Shown: positions 1 to 13,927, numbered from the stretch's first letter. The stretch: DNA of 64,000 nucleotides from Casuarius casuarius (GCA_003342895.1 PTFA01000160.1:1616079-1680078); one strand, 5' to 3'. Made by a program: numbers and translations. Notes: a model not told the origin generated them from the sequence alone.

Positions 1-365
1 GCCCGAGCGGAGCCGCCGTCCCCGGGGAGCCCGCGTCGCGCTCCGCCCGGCTGGTCGCGGCTCTGGGCCGGGAGACCGCAAACGGTGCCGCCAGCGGGAG
101 CGGAGCGGAGCGGCGCCTGCGAGCCCCGGCGCCCCGCAGCAGGCCCTGCTCGGCCGCGGGGACGGGCGCTGCGGGCTCCTTGGGGCGCCGGCTGTGCCGC
201 CCCTTACACCGGGCCCGGCCCCGCGCTCGTCCCGGGGGAGACCCGCGTCGGGGCGACGCGCCGCGGTCCGCTGCTGCGGGGAGCAGGTGGAGCGAGCGGG
301 GCAGCGCGCTGCTCCCGGCGGCCTGCGCTCCCTGGGCTGGACCGCTACCACGGTGAACCTGCCCG
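1..365. promoter_or_regulatory. CpG-island-like block at left edge
   Basis: Very high GC with dense CpG and Sp1-like G/C boxes, falling off sharply after about 365. No TATA box is evident. It may be the edge of a promoter island, for OPHN1 or for an alternative first exon; a cacg|gtgaac donor-like site is at 353. It could also be one of the many GC patches seen later in the same stretch. Short GC-rich open frames here have no recognisable protein. The island may extend left of the window. Confidence 0.4.
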
Positions 366-714
366 GTCCAGAAGCACTCCCCGGTCCTTGTCTTGCTATT
401 GTTATTCCCCTCTAACGGTGGGATTTGCCGGTTAAACGTAACGGCACGCACTTGTTCGGAGGTACCGACTGAGGCCATCAGATGTTTCTGGACTGGATTC
501 TGCTGTTATCTGAAACTGTGCCGTCCTATGTGTTTTAACAGTTTACTGAAATTTCGCTTAGATTTTTTTCCGCAAGAGCTGTAGGTGCGCTTTCCCTGGG
601 TCATTTCTCACATCTTTTCCACTTTTACAAACATAGGTTAAAATATGGCCAAAAATGCTTGCTAGCACGCTAGCCCTAAACGCTACGATTGCATCAGACT
701 AAGCAAAGACAATT

Positions 715-733
715 AAAAAAAAAAAAAAAAAAA
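715..733. repeat. Poly-A run (A19)
   Basis: Nineteen uninterrupted A residues after aatt. No recognisable retroelement body lies directly upstream, so it is listed only as a mononucleotide repeat. Confidence 0.9.
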
Positions 734-3617
734 CCTGTTCTGCAGAGTCTAATCATACATGCTGGTTTTGTTGGTTGCTGCTTGATTTGGTTGGTATTAA
801 TGAGTTTAGCTGATGTCCTGTATTAAGAACAACTTAGAGCTTCTTTGTCACCAAAGCTGGTGACTGGAATAGCCTCGTCTGGACGACTGCAGTGACGAAA
901 ACTGATATGAATGAAACAGTTGGCACTGCGTATCTCTAAGGCGCTAATAGTCTATGATAAGATGAAAAGCTCTAATACATCTAGGGTAAAAATAAAAAAC
1001 AAAGGCAATTTTAACAAGCCCCCTTGCTAACATAAATGCTTTCTCTTTCTTCATCGCTTTGGTCAGAACCATTTCCCCTTTTTGATCCGTATAAATTCTC
1101 ATGCAAGCACTGCGAATACATGATGTAACAGGATTCTGCTGGTTCAGCAGACCCTTCCTGGCGAAACTGGCTGGCAAAGGAGGAAGGGGAGAAGCAACCA
1201 GAAACTGCATAAACTTCCAAAAGCACAGATAACCCCCCCCCCTCCCCGAAAGCTAAGGAAACGGAGTGTCTTGTCTGCAGTGAAGGGTTTTCCTTTTGTT
1301 TTGTTTAAGACCAAGGCTATCGGCATGATCCCGTAGGAACGGACGAGAGCGGAGGCTGACGGGGCAGAGCGCTGCTGCCGGCCTCTGGCAGCCCGGGCCC
1401 GGAGCCGCGCCGGGCTTCGTGTGCCGGGCGCCGCGCTGCCTCCCGAGTCCCGCTGCCGCTCCCCGAGGTGGCCGCTACGCTCCCGTGCGAGGTGGCGCTT
1501 GGTTCGGTTCTCATGGACCTACCTGGCCCCTTGTTATCGCTAAGGAACCTAAAATTCTAGGCCTTCGTCTCTGAGTCATATCCACGCAGGAATGTAGATA
1601 TGAAACTGGGACAACTATATATCTAGTTGCCTAAATACCTTTAATTCGTGGCCTCTACACTGCCCTTCACCAGCAGCGAGACGACGGTAGCTCATGGTTC
1701 GTTTCTGTTGCTCAGCGGTGTTGCGGGATGTGTCCCGAAGCAGCTGACAAGCAAAGGTGATGGGGGCTTCACCAGGAGAGGGAGTTTCCTTTCTCCAGCG
1801 TAAAACATTAATTATGGTGATCGTCTGTCTGGATCTTGTCTGTTACCTGAGGCACCCTGACAAGAATCAGCACAGACAGCAGGGCTCAGGCTTAGCTCTC
1901 AGCCGTGAAGGCGCTGGGCGTGGGTCTGTCCTCTTGTCCCGTGGGAATCAGAAGTGTTCCCGTTCATTTGCACAGTATCGGCGAAGTGGGGGGCTAACCC
2001 TTGGGCAAGGCGAAAGTCAAAGAAGCGAGGGGTGGATATGCTGTTGCAAATGGTCTTTATTTGTGCCGTGTGACAGTTCCCTCAGCTGGAGTTTCCCTTC
2101 TGTCCTGTCAGAATAAGCCCGTTTCAGAGCCCGCCTAGTACATCCTGTCTGGTGTATTCCTGAAATGCCTCTGGAGCACGTCCAGGGATAGAGAGTTAAT
2201 GGCCGAGCAAGGCCACAGGTATCTGGACGGTTTTGAACTGTCCCTATTGAAAATGGTCTGTTCAAGCTGGGATCAGTGTAAAGCTGAAGGAGAAGTGGAA
2301 CTGGAGCTCGCTGCTTTGACCTGCTCGCGCTGAGTGATGCTCCTGATCCCGCTCAGCTGCTGCATTGCAGGAGTGCTGCTTTACCACTGTGAAACCGGCT
2401 GCTCGCACTCCGGCACTGCACAGCGTCACTATAAAATTTGCTAGCTCTGCTGGTTAGGAAAGCCAGGCTGGAACTGGAAAACCCAGTGTAATGATGCAGT
2501 GGCTCCAGAGAAAAACTGGAGTATTCTGACATTATTTCCTTTTACATTAGAGTCTGAGTGCTGTACCTTCTGCAAACCAAAGTTAGCCAGTGTCAGCTAA
2601 ATAGCATAGTTCTGTACACAGTCTTTTTCTGAATCTCTGCTGTCTTTTGTCATTCGCCTTGTGCAAAAGTTCCCTGGACACATGGTAGAGAACTCTCCAA
2701 TTCAGGAGCCTGGGTATAAATAACGACAGAAAGGGGAAGACCGTAGAGAATCCTACGGTATCCTTCCTAGATTTATCAAAATTAGGTTTAATGCTCTCAA
2801 GTTCTTGGCATTTTGAATTATTGAAATACGTAGAAGGTTGAAATTTAGGAGTTTGTTGAATAGGTACAGTAATGTAAGTAGATACTAACTTTTTCCAGCA
2901 GCAGGTAAAAATGGGAGAATAGTGCCTTTCGACTTTGGACCCATTGTGGTGATATTCAGTCCTTGACTTGTTACTTTGGCTTTATGCTGAAAAATAATTT
3001 GTGTCTAAAAATGGATACATATAATGCATTCTTCAACCAAATTGTGGCATTTAGTGACTTTGGTAAGTGCAGATGTTAAAAATATGCAAGCAGACCTCCT
3101 GTTTATTTTGGTGTTTAAACCTTTGGCTAGATCGTTCCAAGATATTGATTCACTGATACTGAGTGTGGTATTATGGTGACTTTAAAGATTTGTATATTGG
3201 CTATGTGTTTGTTGATCTGTAATTAAGTAGTAAGTAAACTGAAACATAAGATTTAAAGCAAATCAATTCAATTCTCTGTTTGCTCACAGACTACAGAAAT
3301 GCCAAACACCTGCTTTCTCAAAATGACAGCATGTTCAGCCTGATGCAGTGGTGGGAAACTGCAGAAGACTTGGATGCAGCACAGTACATCTAGAAATAAA
3401 TACATGCATCCTTTTAATTTATGCAAGCACAGCATATCTCTGCAAACTACCAGCAAAAGAAGTGCAGTTCCCTGTTAGGGGGAAATAGGATCTGCTAGGC
3501 TTCTACGTGATCTGCCATAAACAGATTCCAGGTTTAGACTTAAAAACCTGGAACTACTCCAAAGTTGTCTTTTATTTTCCATTTACCAAGCACTAATAAT
3601 AATAAAAAAATTATAGA

Positions 3618-3646
3618 GCATAACTTTATATATATAAAGTTTATGC
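3618..3646. repeat. AT-rich near-palindrome
   Basis: A perfect 20-nt palindrome centred on atatat (aacttt...aaagtt) sits inside gcat/atgc flanks that pair with a one-base offset. It could extrude as a cruciform or be a degenerate TA microsatellite. Confidence 0.7.
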
Positions 3647-4490
3647 AACTATCAATTCATGTGTGTGGTTTAGAGCTAGTCTGTGATGCAAGGTGCATGT
3701 ATGTTGTTTCTCTTTGTTGCTGATGGTGTTTATTTGAATGTCCAGACAGTTTAAGTGGTCCAAACCTACCTGTTGGCCAATAAAATCTCGAGAGAATTCT
3801 AGCAGAGTCTCTAGAGCTCAAAACAAAACAACAACAAAACCCCTGGTATCACTTTATTGTGGTAGCAGCACAAGCTAGGCACTCAGTGTTTGGTAAGTAC
3901 CATTTGAATGACTTCTGTTTGGAGATTTTTGGATGTCCTTTGAGCTTTTTATAGCTGGTTTATCAGTAGATCAGTTCACCGTTATCTATTTGTAATGATT
4001 TAATACGTGGAGTGCAAATTTTTTTAGACAGTCATTCAAGTAAGCAGAATTGTAAATGGATAATAGTGAATGCCAGCATTAACATTGGTCCAGCTGGTGA
4101 GTGTGCTGTTTTAGTTCGAATGGATTGCTTGTTTTACAAATACACACACTCCTTTTCATCTCCCTGCTGCATTATACACGTTACGATGGCTGTGGGACGT
4201 ACAAGTGCCTCTTGTGTCGATACGCCTTGTAGTGAGTTGTGAATTTGTGATCTGGCCGTGATGTGTTGCAATGAGCAGGATTTTAGCCACATATTTACTC
4301 GAGACTTGTTGACTCACTTTTATATCCCACAGTGTCAAGGCTTTCTGTGATCTGAGTCTTCCCTGTCAGAATTCTTTGAGATCTGAACAAATTTTAGTTG
4401 AATCCAGTCCCTTAAATAATTCCCATGTGTGGCATGCAGGGCACGTGCCCGGGATTTTCTCTGGGATGAGAGTAACGGGCCAGAAGGGAG

Positions 4491-4930
4491 ACAAGACTCA
4501 GGGAGATTCAACTGGTCGTTTCCCGCAGATTATCCGAGAGAGGAGGAGGAGGAGGAGAGGGCCTCTGGCTGGAGCTCTGCTGGGGATTCTCCCTGTCAGC
4601 GATCCGGTCTTTGACGCTAGCCGGAGCTCGCTCGGGCCGTTCTCGTCGGCCCGGCCGGAGCGGAGGTGCTGCCTCTGCGGGCAGCTGCTCCTGCGCTTCC
4701 CAAGGGCGCAGGGAGCCCGCGGCGAGGCGAGCTTTGGCAGAAGCCTCACGCTCCCGAGCTGCGTGAGCTCTTTGGTGGTTCCCCGCCGCAGTCTCGCGCG
4801 GCTCGGGAGGAGGACGTGCGTCCCTTGCGCTGCCGCGCGCTCGGGGCGAGGGAAGAGGCGACGTGGGAGCCGGGCAGTGGCAAACCCTGACGGAGCCGGT
4901 TTCTCGCTCGGTGGGGTTAGACCTGGCTTG
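4491..4930. other. CpG-rich patch with GAG/GGA repeat
   Basis: GC-rich and CpG-dense sequence containing a short gaggaggaggaggag run near 4537-4558. Overlapping open frames on both strands here are low-complexity (Arg, Ser, Pro, Ala) and look like a by-product of base composition. It may be an intronic regulatory CpG island; no transcript evidence is available. Confidence 0.4.
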
Positions 4931-7900
4931 GAGCGTTAACTTAGTTGTGGGTTTTCTTGGCTTGTGGTCGGTGGAAGACAGCTTGATAAATCGAACCTGA
5001 GAGCAGCTGAACAGGTTGATGAACACAGATTTCAGCTTCCTTTCACTTTCCTAATGAAAAGCAGAATCCCCCCGCTTCCCTTCTCATCTCGTGCCTGTCC
5101 CTTGAGGGAGAGACTGCAAACTTTTAAGAGAGTCTGCAAGGATAAATGCTTTTCCAGGGTATCGGGGCTCCTCCCTTGCTTTTTGCTCCTTCACAGGGTG
5201 AAGCAGAAGAGAATATTAAACCCAGCACAGTTGTTTGGGGGCCAACGCTGGAAACCCTTCCTTGGAAAAATCCTGCCTCGCTTGGCTAAACTCGCACGTG
5301 GGAAGGCAGAGCGAGGAGGAGCTCCCTTGCGATTAGGGGTGGCTTGATGGTTTTGTAGCTAGTGTTACTTGTAATGGAGGGAGCTGTACTGAAAGACTGC
5401 TTTCAGCAGCCGTCGTGACTTGTGGCTTTCCTGAAGGGCTTCTGCTGAGGAGGATCGTTTGGGGGCTAGAGAAGACCCTTGCTTCAGTGCTTTGCTTGAA
5501 GCACAGCGTGCCTGTTAACTGAATGCAGAGTGTTCTTAGGTGCTAAGTGCCTTAAACTCCTCTTACTTTTCAAGAGATTAAGAGAAATTGATTATTTTTC
5601 CCCTACTGACTCTGAAATGTTGCCAGCTGAAATAAATAAAACACAGATGGAAAAACTTGGTCTTGAGAACTGTGCAAGCCCTTGTGTCGCGATTTGCGTT
5701 GTTGTGCTCTTACGGTCACGTTGCTGCCTTTGCAAGTGGGATTTTCCCCTTGCTGCCTGAAGTGGAAAAAACCCCCTTCCCTGACTATACACAGGACACC
5801 ATAAGATGACTAAGTATAAGACTGTGCCAAATGAGAAATAAAACTGACAAAAGCAAGGAAAAGTATTGTTCATTTGTAATAATCTTGGGCTTAAAAATCA
5901 ATGATAGCAAATACGTTATTTTGGGACAGAAATATGAGTTATTTTTGTTGTAAAGTTGGCTGTATCCTTTCCTTTTTGTGCCAAAAGTGTTCAGAATCAC
6001 TGAAAGTGCCAAATTACTATTTTAGTTCTATATTTTGGTGATGTCAGTACAACATATACTTGCAGCCTGACTCTGATTAGAGAAAGGAAGAGAGACTTAG
6101 AGGTTAAATTTCCTTCCCTGCCGAGTCCTTCCCCTCTCCCCCGCCTTCTCCCCTCACAAATCCGAAGTTTGGGGATTCTGCCAGCTCAGCCACAGCCATA
6201 TGGCCGGCGTTTTCCTCTGCTGCTCAGTTGTTCTTTCTCTCCTTAAGTCAACAGTGTTCTGGAGCTGTTTTATTTTGCTCTGAAAAGCGCGATACCTTTG
6301 CCTCTCAGCTGTGAGGGCACAGGAGGACCTGCAAAACGTCTCGGAAGCCTCCTGGTGCTCAGGGCCTTCAGGAGGCCCTTCGCGGTCGCGTCCTCCGTCG
6401 CCGTAGGCGCGGGAGCGTCGTCTCCGGCCCTGTGAGGCCCCGGTGCGAGGTGCCGGGCAGTGCCGTGGCCGTGACTTCCCTCCCTGTGCTAGTCCCCGTT
6501 CTGCGTGGCACCTCCGGGCCTGGAGGGCTCAGGGAGGAAGGGCGCAGGCTGGATGAGAAGCTGGGTGGGTCACAGCTCCCAGGAGGTGTTTGGACCATCA
6601 AAATGATGCTCTGGAGTAAGTCACGTGGAAGAAAAGCTCAGGTGCGCCGTGCCTTATTCTCACCTCCACCGAGGGGATTCATCTGTTGTAATATCTGACA
6701 GGGCTGAAGTGTCATCCTTGCTCAACTTAAAAAGGCAAAGAAACACGTGTTCAGGTTGCCTATATTACAGCACCACGTTCAATATCTATCTTCTAGTGCC
6801 AGTCACTGATACCTAACTGATAAACTTCATCTGTTCTTTTTGAAGTCTTTCTCTAAACTCACAGATCAAAAAAAATTAAATAAAATCTAGTCCTGTTTGT
6901 ACATGTCTCGAGGCTGAGATATGTGGAAAATTCTGCAATAAGAGGAGTCAGGAGATTGCTCCTGAAACTAGGATGCAGTATCCGTAAGCGCGTTCCGACT
7001 CGGGGTTAGACGCACGAGCATGTAACCGTATGGTAAGTCTGGCCTGCACCAGCTGACCCACAGTAACTCTGTAGGCACATTCATAACCTAAACCAAAATA
7101 TAAGGTAATTTTAATTTTTGTAGCCTGTGCTAAAAGCAGGCTGAACTAATGTTCGTTATCTCGGATTGGGTGAGAGTTGCCCGCGGGCAGTTACCATGGG
7201 TCGGCCAGTGGGCAGTAACTTGTTTGCGTGTCTCAGCCCCATGCTGCAGTGGCCTTTGTATTAGCATAACGTAGACAAGATTTGAAGCAGACAGCATATT
7301 TCAGGCAATAAGTGTCGGGAAGTGGGTGACTATGTAGCATCATAGTCATTATAAGAATGGTGTATTTATATCACTTTCTCTCTGTGGCTCAGTATTTTGA
7401 TTTTTTTTTTTTTTAAATCTGCTGCTTGCTGCACTCTTCTGTATGTGTAATAATGCAAAAACATCTATTTTTTCCTCTGATCTTCTCTTGCAGTCATATA
7501 TCAAACTGCAAGTACGTGCTCTTTTTACTAATTTGAGTGCTACAGTGGTGCAAACTGTCTCTTTTGAAGCTGGAAGAGTTTTGGGTTCTCATGCAAATGT
7601 TGCATATGTGGCTTTGAACTTGATTTCCATACTCTTTAAAGTTTTGTGAATTGCTTCTGGATTTGCATGTCAGTTAACCAGCCTCTCCATGCAGCTCAAA
7701 TGTTATCCTGGAAAGAGAATGTTCTGTGTAGTGGTGTCTGTATCTGCAGAAAACAGTGAGAATCTGTAGCAAGAGAGACCAGATGAGCTTTTCTTCCTAG
7801 AATGCAGTTAGTTGCCAGGAAAACCCTGCTTTCATTTGCCTCCCCCATAGGTCAGGTGCAGAAGAGAACAGAATTAGTACAGCACTGTGCATGGAGGTTT

Positions 7901-10900
7901 GCTTGTCAAACTGGGGGGCTCTGCAGTCGTCTGCACGGCCAGATCTGCTCTCCACAAATTTCTATGCTATTGTCAGAGATGGTGTTTGAGGATTTAATGC
8001 TTTTGAGTGTAAGCAGAGAGTCAACAAAATCTAATATTGTAATGAGATTAAGGCAGCCCTGGAGTGACCTGTCCTGATTCCTGCAGAGAGCACATGTGCT
8101 ATGTCATACAAAGTCTGCAGAGACAAAGGCTCGACTGTATAGCATTAAGATTTGTGACTGTTACTACAGTTCTTTAGATCCAGATATTGTTTTCGGTTAT
8201 ACTCAAACAAACATAAACAGAACTTAAATTTCTGTGGAAATGGGAGGAGGAGGAATGAGTCCTTCTCCCTGCTGGCGCACTAGACGCTGAAGTCGTCCAT
8301 GCAAACATTAGTTCTGCACCCCAACAGAATTTGGCATCGAGGCACTTGCATTAAAAATATTCTGTCCTACAAAGACAGCTTAGCTGTGAGCCGGCATACT
8401 GTATATTAATGAAGATGTGCATGGAAGTCTTCCATGTGGATACACAGAGGCCTTCTGTCTCAGGAAAAGCCACTCATTTAGCTGCTCAGTATACTCAAGG
8501 AATCTGGTATCCAAATAAGAATCATATAAAAGCTCCTCTGATACCACTGGTTAAAGCAAGTGTGAAGAGACTACTCTTCTATCCGGGATCAGTAGTACAG
8601 CTACTACTAAATTGATCTGACTTAAAAATTGATCCGTTTATTTTGTTTCTTCTCTGATTCTATCCTTGCACTTTGTTGATCTCATCCCTCCAGCTATAGT
8701 CAGTACATGAGCCTTGACTTTGACAGATGCAGGATCAGACCACCTGCCAATAGGCACAGCTCTTAAAGCAAAGAATTGGCACTGGCTAGGTGTAATCAAC
8801 TGAATAAGGTCTCAGTGGCCTCGCTGGCTTGGCCAGTGTGCCATTCCTGCATTTGGAGATGGTGTTCTCCATCGCACCAGCTTAGTGATGTGTTAACAGG
8901 AAAAAATAGCTTATTTGTTATCATGCCAGAATCTTTTCTTTAGCTGCAAAGCACCACAGGGAACCTGAGTTTGGAGTTACAGACAGGACAAGGGACCCTC
9001 TGAACTGGCCTACCCAAAGAGGCGTTTGCTGAGTTCAGCCAAATAGGAAGACCCTCTGCCTCTCCACTAACCTTTTAAATGAAGGATGTCTGGGAAGGTT
9101 TCACAGAAAATAAATGCACACAAATCTGTTGTTCATCCCCTGACACACTTCCCCTCTGAAGCATTACTAAAGTCTTTGATTTCTCTGCGGAACTGGTTTT
9201 CTACCTGGGCTGGCAGCACTGAAATGCACTGTCTTGGGATGAGGGGAATGGCTCACTGCTGCAGGGAAACTTCCCTCCTCTTTCCTAAAGCACGTTATGT
9301 TATAGCAGTTGTTAAGCTGTTTCTGGACTTTAGCAGAGGAAAAATTACTTACTGGAAAATATGTTGCTCTCCTCTAGCAATAATATCTCCATGTATTTGT
9401 CCATTCCTTGCTGGTCTTCTCTATCCTTTCTGGGAGCGTCATCCAGAAAGGGCTCCAGGCTGGCAAGATGCTCGCTTCAGCATGCAACAGCTTGCTTGCT
9501 TGCTGTAGCCGCTGCTTTGGAGCCCTTGTCCTAATTCTTATAGGAAGATTTTCAAAACCACAAGTAGTTACTATGGATAACTTCGAAAGTTTTGCCCTAA
9601 CTGCTCAGCTCTATTTGTCTGAAAAGATAACAAACCTATATCCAGATTAAAAACAATCAATTGCTTTAAGGCAGTGTTATTTAGACCACTTCCTAGACCT
9701 AAACCAATTACACTCTGCAAATATAAGGTGCGGAGCACGTGCTAATTCTGCCAGGAACCAGGATCCTTTGCAAAAAAAGAAGCATGCAGTAACAGGATGA
9801 AAACTTCTTGTTGAGGACTTGAAGAGGCCTGTGGGCACCTAAGTATTGCTGTGCTACAGCACTAGGGATTGTGATTTGCACCATCTTACTGCAAAGCTGG
9901 TAATGGGAACACCTGGGAGCTCTTAGCTCAAAGACCCTGGTAATGCTTTGCTTTAGCAGATTAGCTCTGTGAGAATGTGTATATGGGAGAGACCGCAGTA
10001 TTCTGCAGTAATGGTATCAAACTACCGTTTATGGCAGTGATACTGCTTTGGCTTTAGGGTCCTTGCCATAATAGGCTGTGCATAAAGATGTCCGATAAAT
10101 GTGATTCCCCTTACAAAAAAAGGATATGTTTTTTGTATGGGCTTGCCTCTGCTTTTCTGGGTGGGACAGGAATTTGAATTCCCCATCCCCTAGAGCAGTT
10201 CTGAAGCAATGCTCAGCTTGCAAGAAAGCTTCTGTGCTTGCATGTAAATGCAGCAGACTTCATTTCTTGTGCCACTGACGCGCGTTTTCTCTGACAATCG
10301 TTTGCCTTATTGTGGACCATATTCAGGGCAGGTAGGAAGAAGGGAGTCTCCTACAGCAAGGTGGAGGATGGAAAAGCTCGTTTTCCAGGGTGTTTAGGCA
10401 GTCTGCATAGAATCTAAAGCCCTAGGTCGCTGCAAATCTAAAACAGATGTGTCTTAACCAGAAACTCTTTAAAAAGAAAGGCAGGGGGAAAAGGAAAAAA
10501 GAAAAGAGCTAAAAAAACCCCCAAACCTTATCTTCAGATGCAGACAAAGACTAGGAACATGCACAGTATCTGCATACTCCAGTTTCAGGGCATAGCTTCC
10601 TCCCCGTGTCAGGGCTCGCTGGTGTGTCTGTGTTAGGCTGAGCCCTTGCTAGACGCGGTTCCCTCGTCCTGCACTTTGGCACTGCGGTGTTTGCTCCGCT
10701 TTGCGGCTGCAGTTAAAGACTCGTCGTTGTTGAGCCCCGTAGTAGGACGGCTTCCAAGAAGCGCCTCTGAGGTCACGGGTCCCTGCGTGAACTGTGCTGT
10801 CCCAGACTCTGCTGACTTGGGAAATGCTGGAGTTGTTTCCCTCCCTCCCCGTCTGCTCATGTGTGTGGCAGCCTTGGGAGCCATCCGCTAGCTCGGCGTG

Positions 10901-11790
10901 AGCCCTGTCTGCCGCTCCAGCAGGGTCTGCGGGAATCCTCACATCCTCCTAGGGAACTGCCTGGTTTTTGCCGATTACACGGACTGCTTAGCTCATATCC
11001 TTGTCTTCTCCACAACAGGAATGCTCAGGGCATGGTTGCATGATACGAAGCACTGAGCAGAAATATTGCCTTAAGCTAGTTCCTGCCCCAGTCGCTCGTT
11101 GCTGCAGCGCGGTGCACCAGCCCCTGCTCTGTGCTTGGACAGATGCTGCTGGAGCGTGTTGTGGGCCAGCATTGGTCCAGCTTTAAAACACACCAATGCA
11201 CAATATTTTGCGGGGGTTTTCCCAACCAGAATCAGCTCCCTGGTCCGTTTCCTAGTGACCCCAAGAGCAGTTGTGCCTGGTCAGAGCAGAAGAGCAGTGC
11301 TCCTCACGCCGGGGAGCGGAGCAAGGGCAGGTGGGAAGCCAGAGCCGCCCCTTCCCTTTAACGCGAAGCCACAGCTTCCCCACAGGTGTGGCAGCGTGGC
11401 TGTCCTCTGGGAGCCCTGAGGACGTGACTGCATGCTTCATCACGAAGGACAAGGTCAAGAAATTAGATCATTTTGATGTGTTTAGTTATGTTTTTTCTCT
11501 TGTCATGCATGAGACATGCATGCAGCTTTTCATCCTTCTGTTGCCTTCCTTGGTTTCTTCCCTGAGAGAATGTGGGTGTTATCACAAAACATGGATGTAT
11601 CTGAAAATCCACGGGCGTGCAGTAGTGCTGCTGCTGGCTGAAGAGTTTCCTCTTGACTCACCAGATGAAGACTCAGCTTTTCTGTCCTTTTTTATGAGAA
11701 TTTTCTTAAATTATTTATTTACTTATTTAGTTGAGACGCTGTTAAATACAGCGCTCTCAGGTGTGGCTTCCTGCATTCACTGCACAAGCC
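4931..11790. other. Noncoding stretch with one small CpG patch
   Basis: No exon, RNA gene or intact repeat is recognised. A GC/CpG-rich patch lies at about 6351-6560. The remainder is ordinary mixed-composition sequence with T and A runs. Confidence 0.5.
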
Positions 11791-12150
11791 TTTCTTGAGC
11801 GGCTTTCATACCGTCCGAGTCCCGTTTGGCTCGTGGGTTTTGGCGTGGTCCCTTCTCGGTCTCGCTGCGGTGCTCTGCTGCGTTGCGGAGCCAGCGGCCG
11901 CAGCCGCGAGCGCTCCTGAGCGCGGCCCTTGCTGCACCGCGTCGGTGTCTCCTCGGCTGCCTGCCGCGTCGCAGCTGGCTGTGGAAAACGGCTTCGGTGC
12001 CGTGTGGCTCTAGCGGGTGCCTCGGGTCCCTGAGGCGTCGGAGCAGCCCAGGTCCCAGGAGCGCTGGCGGGAGCCGCCGGCCGCCCCTGCAGCCGGATCC
12101 CGGGGCTCCCGGGCAGCACGGAGCTCCCCGGGGCAGGGCAGCCGCCAGCG
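11791..12150. other. CpG-rich patch
   Basis: Dense CpG (for example gcggccgcagccgcgagcgc) between AT-rich flanks. Open frames on both strands over this patch overlap each other and show only composition bias. Possible intronic CpG island. Confidence 0.4.
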
Positions 12151-13480
12151 CCTGCATGAGACCTATCACTGAGAGTGCTGCCGATCAGCATTGGTTTTGA
12201 GAAGTGTGAAGTTTCTGTGTACTTTCAAAAAGTATGATGTTTGTAGGAAAAAATAAAGATTTTTTTTTCCCCCCCGTCAGCAGACAGTTGTATTTTACAG
12301 ATGTTGACACTTCGGAATGAAAGCTGCTTTGAAGCTGCTGCTGAAATTCAACAGGCAGCAATTATTTTTCTTACTAAGCATTAAACAAAAGTTTTGACCC
12401 TCTATTGGAGTCCCTGATCGTTATGAAGAAAAAGCTTCTGGAAGCTTCTCATTTTTGTTTCAGTGATGGTGGACTTTTAAAAATTGTTTTTTCTTTTGGC
12501 TTACAGACTCCTCACTGCTCTCAGGCCGAACCTGCCTTTCAGAAAGTTAACCCAGCACTCTGTGGAGGATTTTTCCTTTTTGGGGCATGTCCAAAAGGGT
12601 GTTTTGGAACTGATGAAGTTCTTGTTTTGTCACTGAGTTATCTGTTGAGGTAAACACGCATTCACAATCGCATTGCTGTGTTTAAGTGATCGTAAGAGCA
12701 GCTGAATAGCCTGAGACAGAGTTTATAGATACAAGTAGAAAGTAGTTCACACCATCCATCAAGTTGCTGTCCGTAGTCTGTGTTCTCTCTCCTTTTTTTT
12801 AAAATTGGGTTTCGGCTCCTCCAGCCAAGACTGATTACGAATTGCTGAGGCTAGATATTTTTAAAAATAATGATTTTATTAATCTTGTTTAAACCTTGCA
12901 GCTGTGAAAATGAAGAACACTGAACACTGCTTGTTCCTGTAGCATCAGATTACAAACTGGGGAGCTACAGGGCTGAAGGGGAACGTCTCTCCCTCTATCC
13001 TCATGGCTCCCAGTGTCGTTTATAGAATTGTTTAGAGAAAATTGTTGCTTTCCTAAGAAACACTGGGTGTTTCCCTGCTTTGTGAGGAGGTATCACGATG
13101 TCAATGTGTTGGGTTTTTCAGTCCAGCATAGCAGGGGCCTAGGATCTGGAGACCCGTTTTAGATGTGGTATGCCCAGAGATACCCAGATAACTTTGGATG
13201 ACCACAGAAGTCGGCTTTGGGCAGAAAGCAGGGCTTTCCTCCTCTCCGAGAGAGACGGCAGCGGACAGTTACCTTCTGCTGCTGCGTCTCAGTTTGGCCG
13301 CAGGAAACGTGCTCCTCTGAGGCCCCTTCCAGAGGGATTTTCAGTCGAGGTCTCAGTGCGCTGGCAACTGGCAGCTTTCGTAATGTAACGCGTTTTGGTT
13401 GTTAGCTCTTGCCGGGCAGCAGTTATACGTACGCTGTAACTTGGGGAAAGAGAAGAGAAACTGCAGAGCCGAGGGTGCCG
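12151..13480. other. Noncoding stretch
   Basis: AT-rich sequence with short T and C runs near 12260-12278. No exon or repeat is recognised. Confidence 0.5.
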
Positions 13481-13720
13481 TGAGCCAGGCCGGTGGGAGC
13501 TGCGGGAGTCGCTGGCAGGGCACCTGCCCGCCCCGTTGTCAGCACCGGCTCCGCTCCGCCTCCGCCGCAGCAGAGCTGGCTCGGCAGCCCGGCCGAAGGG
13601 ACCGGCAGAAGCTGGGGATGTGCGGAGGGGGAAGCCAGCTCGCTCGGTCCAGCCTGTGCGCCAGCTCTGGGGTTCGTCTGCCTCCTCGGTGAGCTACGTG
13701 AGCTCTCACAAGGGTCAGAA
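13481..13720. other. CpG-rich patch
   Basis: GC-rich stretch with many CpG and CAG/CCG triplets. The short open frames here are not recognisable proteins. Confidence 0.4.
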
Positions 13721-13927
13721 AACCGTCCCAGAAGGCAAGAAAGGAGGAGGGAGAGGCTGTAGCAAACTTCAGTAGAGGAGTACCTGTGTCTCCTATGGAT
13801 TCAGGTCCAGCCTTCTGCTTTCTGATCCCTTCATTCACACTCTCTAATGAAATCTGCACTCTGAAAAGAGCAGTGTTGGGCACCGTCTGTCTGCAGCCTG
13901 CAGCAGCTCTGTGCAGTCAGGGGCTGT

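Larger units (their letters stand above)
366..4490. other. Noncoding stretch, presumptive OPHN1 5' intron or flank
   Basis: No exon is recognised. It contains an A19 run (715-733), a C10 run (1233-1242), a GC-rich patch (about 1330-1510) and a 29-nt near-palindrome (3618-3646). The rest is AT-rich, with stops in all frames. Confidence 0.5.

Noticed and set aside
1757..2116. Open frame containing HPDKN (1853-1867), reminiscent of a J-domain
   Set aside because: Only the five residues match. The helices expected on both sides are absent and there is no exon structure or homology beyond the motif.
4376..5026. Overlapping 172- and 187-codon frames on opposite strands
   Set aside because: Both arise from a GC-rich patch with few stops. 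Neither resembles a known protein.
11271..11798. 175-codon plus-strand frame
   Set aside because: Contains no recognisable domain, no splice context and no homology that I can identify.
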